From: JACKGS01 sp964448015
GTDB taxonomy: Bacteria; Patescibacteriota; Saccharimonadia; Saccharimonadales; UBA7683
Direction: 5' to 3'
DNA length: 5,852 nt
NCBI GenBank assembly: GCA_964448015.1
Contig: CAYUUV010000049.1
Coordinates: forward strand, 1 to 5,852
Positions 1 to 5,824 of the stretch are shown here, in pieces. The notes beneath the pieces were generated by a model that had not been told where the DNA came from, did no database searches, and worked only from the letters and a program-made list of their open reading frames with translations. Every line of letters begins with the position of its first letter. The stretch's first letter is position 1. The position numbers and the translations under genes are program-made.

Positions 1-293
1 AAACTATCAAGAAGGTGGCACGTTGCCTCGAGACCTGTTTGTTCTACAAAGAATTTGATGAATGGCCCAGGCAGCCCTTTGAGTGCCGAAAATTCAAGAC
101 TCACATCTTCTACTAAAACTGGTTTTTGCAAAATGTCATACGCCTGCTTCACTTTATGCGTCACAATTTCGTCAAGACTTGTTGACTGAATTTCATCAAG
201 CTCCACTTTTTGATATGCAATCTCAAGCCCGAGTAATCTCTCTAAATACTCAGCTTTATGCTGATTCCCCGTAATAAATGTTGTCTGCTTCAT
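1..293 (-). CDS. Ham1/ITPA-type non-canonical purine NTP pyrophosphatase (partial, C-terminus off the left edge)
   Basis: Seen: an open frame from ATG at 293 runs 97 codons without a stop to the window edge, so only the N-terminal half is present. The family's nucleotide-binding start is clear (FITGNQHK, residues 6-13: the T-G-N-x-x-K signature). A second conserved block, VLVEDVSLEF then GLPGPFIKFF (residues 59-82), carries the probable catalytic aspartate D63. Known: these enzymes hydrolyse ITP/dITP/XTP to monophosphates plus pyrophosphate, keeping deaminated purines out of DNA and RNA. The PGPFIK block resembles archaeal and eukaryotic ITPA (PGPYIKWF) more than E. coli RdgB (PGxYSARY). The start is supported by GGAAGGA four bases upstream. 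It follows ligA by 65 nt on the same strand, so it may be the last gene of that transcript or have its own control. The family is well supported; the exact substrate is inferred. Confidence 0.88.
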   Translation of the reverse strand, partial: MKQTTFITGNQHKAEYLERLLGLEIAYQKVELDEIQSTSLDEIVTHKVKQAYDILQKPVLVEDVSLEFSALKGLPGPFIKFFVEQTGLEATCHLLDS

Positions 294-297
294 GTTG

Positions 298-304
298 TCC
301 TTCC
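298..304 (-). promoter_or_regulatory. Shine-Dalgarno of the pyrophosphatase gene
   Basis: GGAAGGA on the minus strand ends four bases before the ATG at 293. The spacing is a little short but usable. Its AAGGA core can pair with TGTCCTT in the 3' arm of the adjacent hairpin, so access to this site may depend on mRNA folding. Confidence 0.6.
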
Positions 305-311
305 GTTGTTT

Positions 312-344
312 CAAGGACACTCCTTGCAACAAGGAGTGTCCTTG
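312..344 (-). repeat. Perfect 15-bp inverted repeat (hairpin) between ligA and the pyrophosphatase gene
   Basis: Bases 312-326 are exactly complementary to 330-344, leaving a three-base loop, with no mismatches. It lies between the ligA stop (359) and the pyrophosphatase start (293). Read on the minus strand it is followed by AAACAACGG, not by a U-run, so it is not a standard intrinsic terminator for ligA. Read on the plus strand, T7 begins nine bases after the stem and no plus-strand gene lies upstream. It may stabilise or delimit the intercistronic mRNA, act as a factor-dependent or atypical terminator, or control the downstream ribosome-binding site. The structure is certain; its role is unknown. 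Confidence 0.8.
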
Positions 345-358
345 TATAATAGGTTTTT

Positions 359-2377
359 TTATTCTTCTAAAATTTGCTGGAGTTGTAACTCATTGATAAT
401 TTTTGTACCGTAGCTTTCGGCCTTTTTGAGTTTACTGGCGCCTACTTTGCCACCCGCGACAAGATAGGTTGTATCTTTGGCGACAGAGGTTTGAAAGACG
501 CCGCCAAGAGCACGGATTCTTTCAGCGGCGATGTCACGCGACATTGATTGAAGCGTACCAGTAATCACAAAGCTTGTGCCGGCCAGCCTTCCTTTTACCT
601 TACTCGTGAACTGTGGCGCGACGCCCAAACGTGTGAATTTTTTGAGTAGATTAATATTATCTTCATCGGCAAACCATGCGGCAATACTTTCAGCCACCAC
701 TTCACCAACGCCTTCAATGTTTTTCAGTTCATCTATCGTAGCCTTGGCGAGCGCATCAATAGCGCCAAAATGTTCAGCAAGGTCAATTGCAGTTTGCTGG
801 CCAACATGCCGTATACCAAGCCCAAAAATAAAGCGTTCTAGTGGTGGAGTTTTGGCGGCAGCGATAGCGTTGATGAGATTCTGCGCTGAAATTTCAGCAA
901 AACGTTCAAGTTCGAGAACCTGCTTTTTGGTGAGTTGATAAATATCAGCACTATCTTTTACGAGTCCTGAATCCACCAGAGCTTCGACGTTCTTTTCACC
1001 CAGCGTATCAATATCAAGCGCACCTTTACTGGCATAGTGCCGCAACGCCCGCTTGAGAATGATTGGACCAGTCAGACCCTTGACTCGGTAGACCGCCTCG
1101 CCTTCCGGACGTATAAATTCTAACTCTGGGTACTGTCGCTTTAACTCTGCTTCGTAGTCTACTTTTTTAGCGGTTTTCGGCCGTAACTCGGTAATCACTG
1201 ATTCAACTTGCGGAATAATATCACCGGCTTTGAAGATTACAACCGTGTCGCCTACCCGGACATCTTTTCGAGCAATTTCATCAGCATTATGCAAACTAGC
1301 GTGTTGAACGGTTGTTCCGGCAACAACTACGGGGTCAAACACCGCAACAGGCGTCGCGGCACCGGTTCTGCCAATGCTAATAACAATATCTTTCACAACT
1401 GTTGTAGCTTGTTCTGCCGCATACTTATAGGCGACCGCTGCCCGTGGCTGCTTGCCAACAATGCCAAGTTGCGCAAATTGTGCACGGTCATTTACTTTAA
1501 TCACAAGTCCGTCTATGTTGTAGGGTAGCTCATCACGAATAGATTCAACATGATCAACAAACCACATAACATCAACCAGGTTGGTGTACACTGCGGCCTG
1601 CTTGTTACGTGTAATCCCCAGCGCTGAAGCCGCTTCGTAGGCAAAGGCGTTGGTTGGAACCTCGTTAGCATCGTCTCGTAGCACGTCGTAGGCATTAAAC
1701 GAAAGTGGTCGCTGAGCCACAAGACTTGGGTCAAGTTGGCGAATTGTGCCAGCAGCAAGGTTTCTGGGGTTCGCAAATTCCGGTAAGCCTTCACTGAGAC
1801 GTTTTTTATTCAGGGTATTGAACTCTTTTTTCAACATCACAATTTCACCACGCACTTCGGTTCTACCGCGCAAAAAGTTTTCAAAACCCTTTTGTGTATG
1901 AAGTCGCAGTGGAATATTTTTAATTGTTCGAATATTGGCCGTTACATCTTCGCCCACAAAACTATCACCCCGTGTTACGCCCTGCACCAACAAGCCGTCT
2001 TGGTAGATGAGCGAGCAGGCCAGACCGTCCATTTTAATATCTACAAAATACTCATGGGTTACACCAGGCGGTAATAATTTTTCCATGCGCTTTACCCACG
2101 CCTCGACATCTTCTTTGCTAAAAACATCGTTGAGACTGAGCATGCGCTGGCTATGGCGCACTTTTTGGAAACCGCCAAGTAGCTCATTGCCAACTCGTTG
2201 CGTAGGACTATCGGGTGTAATGAGCTCTGGATGCGCGTGCTCTAAACCTTTGAGTTCTTGCATTAGACTATCATAGACGGCATCATCAACAGTCGGTGCT
2301 TCAAGTGTGTAATACTCGTGACTGTACTGATTTAATAAATGTTTAACTTCTATAAGACGTTTCATGGTACGACTCAT
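359..2377 (-). CDS. ligA: NAD+-dependent DNA ligase LigA, zinc-finger cysteines missing
   Basis: LigA seals 3'-OH/5'-phosphate nicks using NAD+ in replication and repair. The 672-residue length is normal. In order: domain Ia (about 1-65, HEYY and DSPTQRVG); adenylation domain with active-site lysine K115 in KMDG, TRGD (135-138), EVRGEIV (174-180), FANPRNLAAGT (201-211) and DGLVIKV (289-295); OB fold (about 320-400, including HASLHNADE and VGDTV..AGDIIP); a degenerate zinc-finger region (about 416-438); helix-hairpin-helix domain (about 450-585); and BRCT domain (about 594-672). The oddity is the zinc finger: the usual CPxC and RCxNxxCP cysteines appear as Y416, L419, V432 and G437. The only cysteine in the protein is C121, beside the active site. 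The conserved AxKFP motif reads AYKYAAE. The start ATG overlaps the upstream stop by four bases (ATGA) with no visible Shine-Dalgarno, suggesting translational coupling. M5 (ATG at 2365) is an alternative start. Confidence 0.97.
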   Translation of the reverse strand: MSRTMKRLIEVKHLLNQYSHEYYTLEAPTVDDAVYDSLMQELKGLEHAHPELITPDSPTQRVGNELLGGFQKVRHSQRMLSLNDVFSKEDVEAWVKRMEKLLPPGVTHEYFVDIKMDGLACSLIYQDGLLVQGVTRGDSFVGEDVTANIRTIKNIPLRLHTQKGFENFLRGRTEVRGEIVMLKKEFNTLNKKRLSEGLPEFANPRNLAAGTIRQLDPSLVAQRPLSFNAYDVLRDDANEVPTNAFAYEAASALGITRNKQAAVYTNLVDVMWFVDHVESIRDELPYNIDGLVIKVNDRAQFAQLGIVGKQPRAAVAYKYAAEQATTVVKDIVISIGRTGAATPVAVFDPVVVAGTTVQHASLHNADEIARKDVRVGDTVVIFKAGDIIPQVESVITELRPKTAKKVDYEAELKRQYPELEFIRPEGEAVYRVKGLTGPIILKRALRHYASKGALDIDTLGEKNVEALVDSGLVKDSADIYQLTKKQVLELERFAEISAQNLINAIAAAKTPPLERFIFGLGIRHVGQQTAIDLAEHFGAIDALAKATIDELKNIEGVGEVVAESIAAWFADEDNINLLKKFTRLGVAPQFTSKVKGRLAGTSFVITGTLQSMSRDIAAERIRALGGVFQTSVAKDTTYLVAGGKVGASKLKKAESYGTKIINELQLQQILEE

Positions 2378-3483
2378 ATCAATGATCGATATAGTTTATA
2401 TAAATATGCATGCACCAGTGGTAGAATGACGATTTGATATCCTTCGGTAACATACAAAATAAAGTACGGAGCAAACCGTATGATCAGCAACAATACGGCT
2501 ATATATGCAACCCCGAGAGTAACTGGTAAGGCCATGATTCTTTTAAAGACCGTGAAGCGTTGGAACTTGGTAAGTTTTTTAGCTATATTCAACGCCTGCA
2601 AAGGATATATACCCGGCAAAGACGCAGCATACAGGGCAATTACCGAACTGGTGATCCAGTATAGTGATAACAACCCCAGCAGAAGCGTAATAATAAAGAA
2701 GGTAAGATCTTCAAGGCCAGAGGTAAATAAGTTGTTGCCACGAGCTGTTGTGTACACAAAGCTGGCCATACCGAGCGGTATAAGCTGTACAGATATAACC
2801 AACAGTACAAGCACAAAACTAAGGAGCGGCGTCATCGACTGAAAGTAGGCATCACGGACGCGAATCACCTGACCATTCACTCTCTGACGGATGGCCCAGA
2901 TATAGACCAGGCTCATAAGCAGCGTTGCTAAACTGACGACAATCGCATTTTCTCCTGTACTACTAGTACTCAGCACGGCACCAAGTGTGGCGAGATTGCC
3001 TTTCAAGGTTGTAGAGCTTTCTTCACCAAGCACAGCCCGTACTGTGGTGATAATTGTTTTGGCATCGGTCATAAAGGGTGTCCGCACTAGCGCAACATAC
3101 AGAAGCGTATATAGTAGCATTATGCCCAAGAAGAGTTTTTTATTCTTCCATAAAAAAACGAGTGACTGCCGGAAGAGTTCGCGCACACTTGGTATATAGC
3201 GTGGCTCGGGTTTAATCTTCTTCTGTAAACGAAATGAACGGTATTTCTTCTTCTTACGATCTTGTTTCAACCAGCGACGAAACTTAGCTGGCTGAGCACG
3301 AAACCATAGCGGTATAGCGCGCACCCGTTTAGGTAATTCTTGTATGTATTGGGTGGCCTTAGCTGGTGCTGCCTTCAAGAAATTTTGTAATTTTTTACTA
3401 TATCGTTTAATATCTGCAACTACAACACGCAGGAATGTTTCTTCGGGGATAACCTTCTTCTTGGTTTTTTTCTGAGCTGCCAT
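2374..3483 (-). CDS. Uncharacterised multi-pass membrane protein with a basic N-terminal region
   Basis: I do not recognise a family. The 369-residue product has two parts. Residues 1-116 are soluble-looking and very basic (about 36 Lys/Arg against 7 Asp/Glu), with runs such as KKTKKK near the start and RKKKK at 76-80. Residues 117-360 hold about six hydrophobic segments: roughly 117-133, 179-197, 219-243, 261-286, 317-336 and 337-360. There is no cleavable signal peptide, no catalytic motif I can name and no cysteine. By the positive-inside rule the basic region should be cytoplasmic, where it could contact lipid head groups, nucleic acid or ribosomes; this is inference. Its ATG lies three bases after the htpX stop, and AAAGG at the htpX end may serve as its Shine-Dalgarno. 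Its TGA stop overlaps the ligA ATG. Reality as a gene is supported by length, membrane pattern and fit into the cluster. Confidence 0.88.
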   Translation of the reverse strand: MAAQKKTKKKVIPEETFLRVVVADIKRYSKKLQNFLKAAPAKATQYIQELPKRVRAIPLWFRAQPAKFRRWLKQDRKKKKYRSFRLQKKIKPEPRYIPSVRELFRQSLVFLWKNKKLFLGIMLLYTLLYVALVRTPFMTDAKTIITTVRAVLGEESSTTLKGNLATLGAVLSTSSTGENAIVVSLATLLMSLVYIWAIRQRVNGQVIRVRDAYFQSMTPLLSFVLVLLVISVQLIPLGMASFVYTTARGNNLFTSGLEDLTFFIITLLLGLLSLYWITSSVIALYAASLPGIYPLQALNIAKKLTKFQRFTVFKRIMALPVTLGVAYIAVLLLIIRFAPYFILYVTEGYQIVILPLVHAYLYKLYRSLI

Positions 3484-3486
3484 TGT

Positions 3487-4365
3487 CTATAAACCTTTGC
3501 CCATTTCTTGTAGTTTTGCGATCCGTTCTGGAATTGGTGGGTGTGTTGAGAATAACTTTGCAAAGCTTTGCTTTTTCAAAGGATTTGCAAAGAAGAAGTG
3601 GGCCGTTGAACTATTTTGTCGCCTCAAAGCAGTACCGCTTTTTTCTAGCTTAAGGAGTGCCGAGGCAAGGCCATCGGGATATCTTGTTGTGAGCGCACCG
3701 GTGGCGTCGGCCAGAAACTCTCGCTGGCGCGACACCGCGAGCTGCACCAACGTTGCAATCAGGGGGGCCAGTATTGCCATCGCAAGCATTACAACCAGTG
3801 CTAAGGGTCCGCCACCCTCTTCGTCGTCTCCCCCGCCAAACCACATCATTCTCAGCATAAAATCACTGATAAGTCCGATTACTGAAACGCAGGCGAAAAC
3901 GACCATCATAACTCGAATATCGTAATTTTGCACATGACCCATCTCGTGTGCCATAACACCCTCGAGCTCACTGTCTTCCATAAGATCAAGGAGACCCGTT
4001 GTTGCTGCAACATGTGCGTTGCCTGGATTTCGACCTGTTGCAAAAGCATTGGGCGCAGGGTCGTCAATAACGTACACTTTTGGCATCGGTAGCCCAGTTG
4101 TAATACTCAGGTTTTCGACAGTTCGATATAATCGGGGGCTGTCTTTTTTTGTTATCTCGTGCGCACCGTTCAGTGCAAGTGCAACTTTTGACGATGCAAA
4201 ATAACTCACAAGCGTGTAGATGATTGCAAATCCAAAAATAATTACTACGCTGCTTGTATCACCTGCGTATAGACTATACGCGTAACCAATACCACCTATC
4301 AGCAGTACAAATAAAGACATAATGTAAAACGTCTTTCTTTTGTTGGCGGCGATTTGACTATACAT
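3487..4365 (-). CDS. htpX: HtpX-like M48 family membrane zinc metalloprotease
   Basis: HtpX proteases are zinc endopeptidases of the cytoplasmic membrane that cleave misfolded or damaged membrane proteins. The 292-residue length matches the family (about 290). Two N-terminal membrane segments (about 14-33 and 39-57) precede the active site HEMGH (H140, E141, H144). The third zinc ligand is most likely E216 in SRQREFLAD. Two more hydrophobic segments lie at about 151-169 and 187-211, joined by a glycine- and acid-rich loop (GGGDDEEGGG, 177-186) common in this branch. VYVIDDPAPNAFATGRNP (98-114) and the C-terminal STHPPIPERI (273-282) are also typical. The N-terminus YSQIAANKRKT fits the usual family start, which supports the ATG at 4365 although no clear Shine-Dalgarno precedes it. 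It follows lemA by 23 nt, a recurrent bacterial pairing, and ends in TAG three bases before the membrane-protein gene. Confidence 0.95.
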   Translation of the reverse strand: MYSQIAANKRKTFYIMSLFVLLIGGIGYAYSLYAGDTSSVVIIFGFAIIYTLVSYFASSKVALALNGAHEITKKDSPRLYRTVENLSITTGLPMPKVYVIDDPAPNAFATGRNPGNAHVAATTGLLDLMEDSELEGVMAHEMGHVQNYDIRVMMVVFACVSVIGLISDFMLRMMWFGGGDDEEGGGPLALVVMLAMAILAPLIATLVQLAVSRQREFLADATGALTTRYPDGLASALLKLEKSGTALRRQNSSTAHFFFANPLKKQSFAKLFSTHPPIPERIAKLQEMGKGL

Positions 4366-4388
4366 CGTATCTGAACAAACTACTTACT

Positions 4389-4943
4389 TTAGAACTTTAC
4401 ATCAACTGGTTTTTCAGCAGCGGCCCGATCTGCAACTTCAAAGAACTCACGTTTTTTAAAGCCCAGCATGCCAGCAAAAATATTTGTTGGAAATACCTGA
4501 ACTTTGGTATTAAGCTCACGCACTGCACCATTGTAAAAACGACGTGATGCCTGAATTTTATCTTCAGTGTCAACGAGCTCGTCTTGTAGCTGTAAGAAAT
4601 TCTGATTTGCCTTGAGGTCAGGGTAGCTTTCTGCAACCGCAAATAGGCTCTTGAGCGCACCTGAGAGCATATTTTCAGTCTCGGCCGTTTCTTTCACTGA
4701 TCCGCCAATGGCATTCCCGCGCTGTTCGACTACTTTTTCAAGTGTCTGTGCTTCATGCTTGGCATAACCCTTTACGGTTTCAACAAGATTTGGAATTAAA
4801 TCCATTCGACGCTTGAGCTGAACAGTGATATCGCTCCAAGCCTCTTCAACCCGCACGTTCGTTTTAACCAGGCTATTATATGTTGCCCACAAGAATACGA
4901 GCAGCAGGGCTACCACACCGCCGATGATCATCAATATTACCAT
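4389..4943 (-). CDS. lemA: LemA family membrane-anchored protein
   Basis: The 184-residue product has the normal family length and layout. An N-terminal membrane anchor (about 3-20) is followed by a predicted helical bundle. The family signature is clear: NVRVEEAWSDI (29-39), LKRRMDLIPNLVETVKGYA (43-61), HEAQTLEKVVEQR (63-75), YPDLKANQNFLQLQDEL (107-123) and RRFYNGAVRELNTKVQVFP (134-152). There is no cysteine. The biochemical role of LemA proteins is not settled. Many lie next to M48 proteases, as here with htpX directly downstream, so a link to membrane-protein turnover is a reasonable inference. A strong Shine-Dalgarno (AAAGGAGA) ten bases upstream supports the ATG at 4943. A promoter-like element just upstream suggests lemA opens the lemA-htpX-membrane protein-ligA transcript. 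Confidence 0.95.
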   Translation of the reverse strand: MVILMIIGGVVALLLVFLWATYNSLVKTNVRVEEAWSDITVQLKRRMDLIPNLVETVKGYAKHEAQTLEKVVEQRGNAIGGSVKETAETENMLSGALKSLFAVAESYPDLKANQNFLQLQDELVDTEDKIQASRRFYNGAVRELNTKVQVFPTNIFAGMLGFKKREFFEVADRAAAEKPVDVKF

Positions 4944-4952
4944 ACTACTTTA

Positions 4953-4960
4953 TCTCCTTT
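4953..4960 (-). promoter_or_regulatory. Strong Shine-Dalgarno of lemA
   Basis: AAAGGAGA on the minus strand sits ten bases before the lemA ATG. It is the best anti-16S match in the window and contrasts with the weak or absent sites before htpX and ligA. This fits lemA being the first gene of a transcript whose later genes rely partly on coupling. Confidence 0.75.
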
Positions 4961-4971
4961 ATTACCCTCTT

Positions 4972-5000
4972 AGTATAGCACTGCTGAACGCATTATTTAA
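4972..5000 (-). promoter_or_regulatory. Putative promoter for the lemA-htpX-membrane protein-ligA cluster
   Basis: On the minus strand an extended -10 (TGCTATACT, hexamer TATACT at 4972-4977) lies 17 bases downstream of a weak -35 (TTAAAT at 4995-5000), which overlaps the SDR stop codon. Initiation would fall near 4965, giving a leader of about 22 bases that carries the strong lemA Shine-Dalgarno. No terminator hairpin separates the SDR gene from lemA, so read-through from upstream is also possible. Confidence 0.5.
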
Positions 5001-5809
5001 TCAGGTAGCAGGGCTTTCATTTGCTTGGCAATCATTTGTGTTGCAAACCGGGGATGCAACCGGTAGAGCAGGTTCATCATTTTTGCATCCTTCCCGACAT
5101 ACACCTGAAACTTGTTTCGTTCCATACCCGCCACGATACAACGCGCCGCCTCTTGAGCCGGCAGGGGCTTAAACTTTTCCTGCTGCGCTCGGATTGCCTC
5201 TGAATCAGGAAGTTTCACGTTGGAATTTTTTGTAATATTCGTTGCAATCGCTCCAGGAAACACTACCGTTACCCCTACAGCCGTCTCAGTAAGCTCCGCA
5301 TAGAGACCTTCAGTAAATAACTTAACTGCCGCCTTACTGGCACCATATATAGTTTGCCCCGGTACCGGCAGGAACCCGCCCATGCTGGATATATTCACAA
5401 TGTGCGCCTCGGCTCTCTGCTTCAACATCGGAAGAAATGCTCGTACCATTGCAAGCGGCCCCCGCCAATTAACCTGCATGACCTTTTCTATCATGGCTTC
5501 TTCAAGCTGATCTATTTTAACAAATGGCTGGATAATACCCGCGTTATTGATAATGGCATCCACCGTTCCATGCGCTGCAACAACTGCGTCGGGCAATTTG
5601 TGTACTGATTTTTGGTCGGCAATATCACAGGTATGCACTGAAAGATTGTCGCCCTGGGAACTAAATTTTTTCTGTAAGGCTTTGAGAGACTCCTGTCGGA
5701 GATCAACTGCCGCAACCATCGCCCCTTTTTCCAGCAAAACACCAACCAGTGCCTCGCCAATGCCACTACCCGCCCCAGTTACTACAATTACTTTACCCTG
5801 CGCTTTCAT
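4997..5809 (-). CDS. Classical short-chain dehydrogenase/reductase (SDR), substrate unknown
   Basis: A cytoplasmic NAD(P)-dependent oxidoreductase of the classical SDR family. Residue numbers here count from the GTG at 5821, which is the longest possible start. The Rossmann cofactor motif is TGAGSGIG (15-22), with D40 after the second strand (VAAVDLR) suggesting NAD(H) preference. DI at 66-67 and the NNAG motif (92-95) follow. The catalytic tetrad is complete: N118 (MQVNWRG), S146 (NISSMGG), Y159 and K163 (YGASK). PGAIATN (189-195) is the usual post-catalytic loop. The C-terminal tail (about 238-274) resembles the extension of SDRs often loosely named acetoin or ketoreductase enzymes; the substrate cannot be read from sequence. 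Start choice: GTG at 5821 overlaps the Shine-Dalgarno AAGGTGG, whereas ATG at 5809 lies eight bases after it, so I prefer 5809 (270 residues). Its link to the downstream genes is unclear. Confidence 0.93.
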   Translation of the reverse strand: MKAQGKVIVVTGAGSGIGEALVGVLLEKGAMVAAVDLRQESLKALQKKFSSQGDNLSVHTCDIADQKSVHKLPDAVVAAHGTVDAIINNAGIIQPFVKIDQLEEAMIEKVMQVNWRGPLAMVRAFLPMLKQRAEAHIVNISSMGGFLPVPGQTIYGASKAAVKLFTEGLYAELTETAVGVTVVFPGAIATNITKNSNVKLPDSEAIRAQQEKFKPLPAQEAARCIVAGMERNKFQVYVGKDAKMMNLLYRLHPRFATQMIAKQMKALLPD

Positions 5810-5817
5810 CTTCCGTG

Positions 5818-5824
5818 CCACCTT
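5818..5824 (-). promoter_or_regulatory. Shine-Dalgarno of the SDR gene (decides its start)
   Basis: AAGGTGG on the minus strand, one mismatch from AAGGAGG, lies eight bases before the ATG at 5809. The in-frame GTG at 5821 falls inside this site and cannot use it. The 28 bases to the right edge are AT-rich, but no complete promoter can be identified in them. Confidence 0.6.

Noticed and set aside
83..274. Plus-strand open frame of 63 codons at the left end.
   Set aside because: It is antisense to the pyrophosphatase frame, which carries clear family motifs. The plus-strand product has no recognisable features.
345..350. A perfect plus-strand TATAAT next to the hairpin.
   Set aside because: No acceptable -35 lies at the right distance, and the only downstream plus-strand sequence is antisense to ligA. 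AT-rich intergenic DNA gives such matches by chance.
346..374. Minus-strand TATTAT as a -10 for the pyrophosphatase gene.
   Set aside because: The hexamers 15 to 18 bases upstream (TTTTAG, AATTTT, AAATTT) are poor -35 matches, and initiation would fall inside the hairpin arm. It is possible but too weak to list as a feature.
1067..1132. Sequencing error or frameshift as the cause of the missing LigA cysteines.
   Set aside because: The frame continues cleanly through the region and downstream motifs are intact. Four independent positions differ by substitution, which one indel or base error cannot explain.
3497..3925. Plus-strand open frame of 142 codons opposite htpX.
   Set aside because: The htpX frame has a full set of protease motifs including HEMGH. 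The opposite frame is low-complexity and serine-rich, as expected of an antisense shadow.
4825..5172. Plus-strand open frame of 115 codons crossing the lemA-SDR junction.
   Set aside because: It spans the 5' end of lemA, the intergenic promoter and the 3' end of the SDR gene, with no domain signal and no Shine-Dalgarno. The two minus-strand genes explain the region.
5810..5821. GTG at 5821 as the SDR start.
   Set aside because: It overlaps the AAGGTGG ribosome-binding site. ATG at 5809 has proper spacing and leaves the usual short lead into the Rossmann fold.
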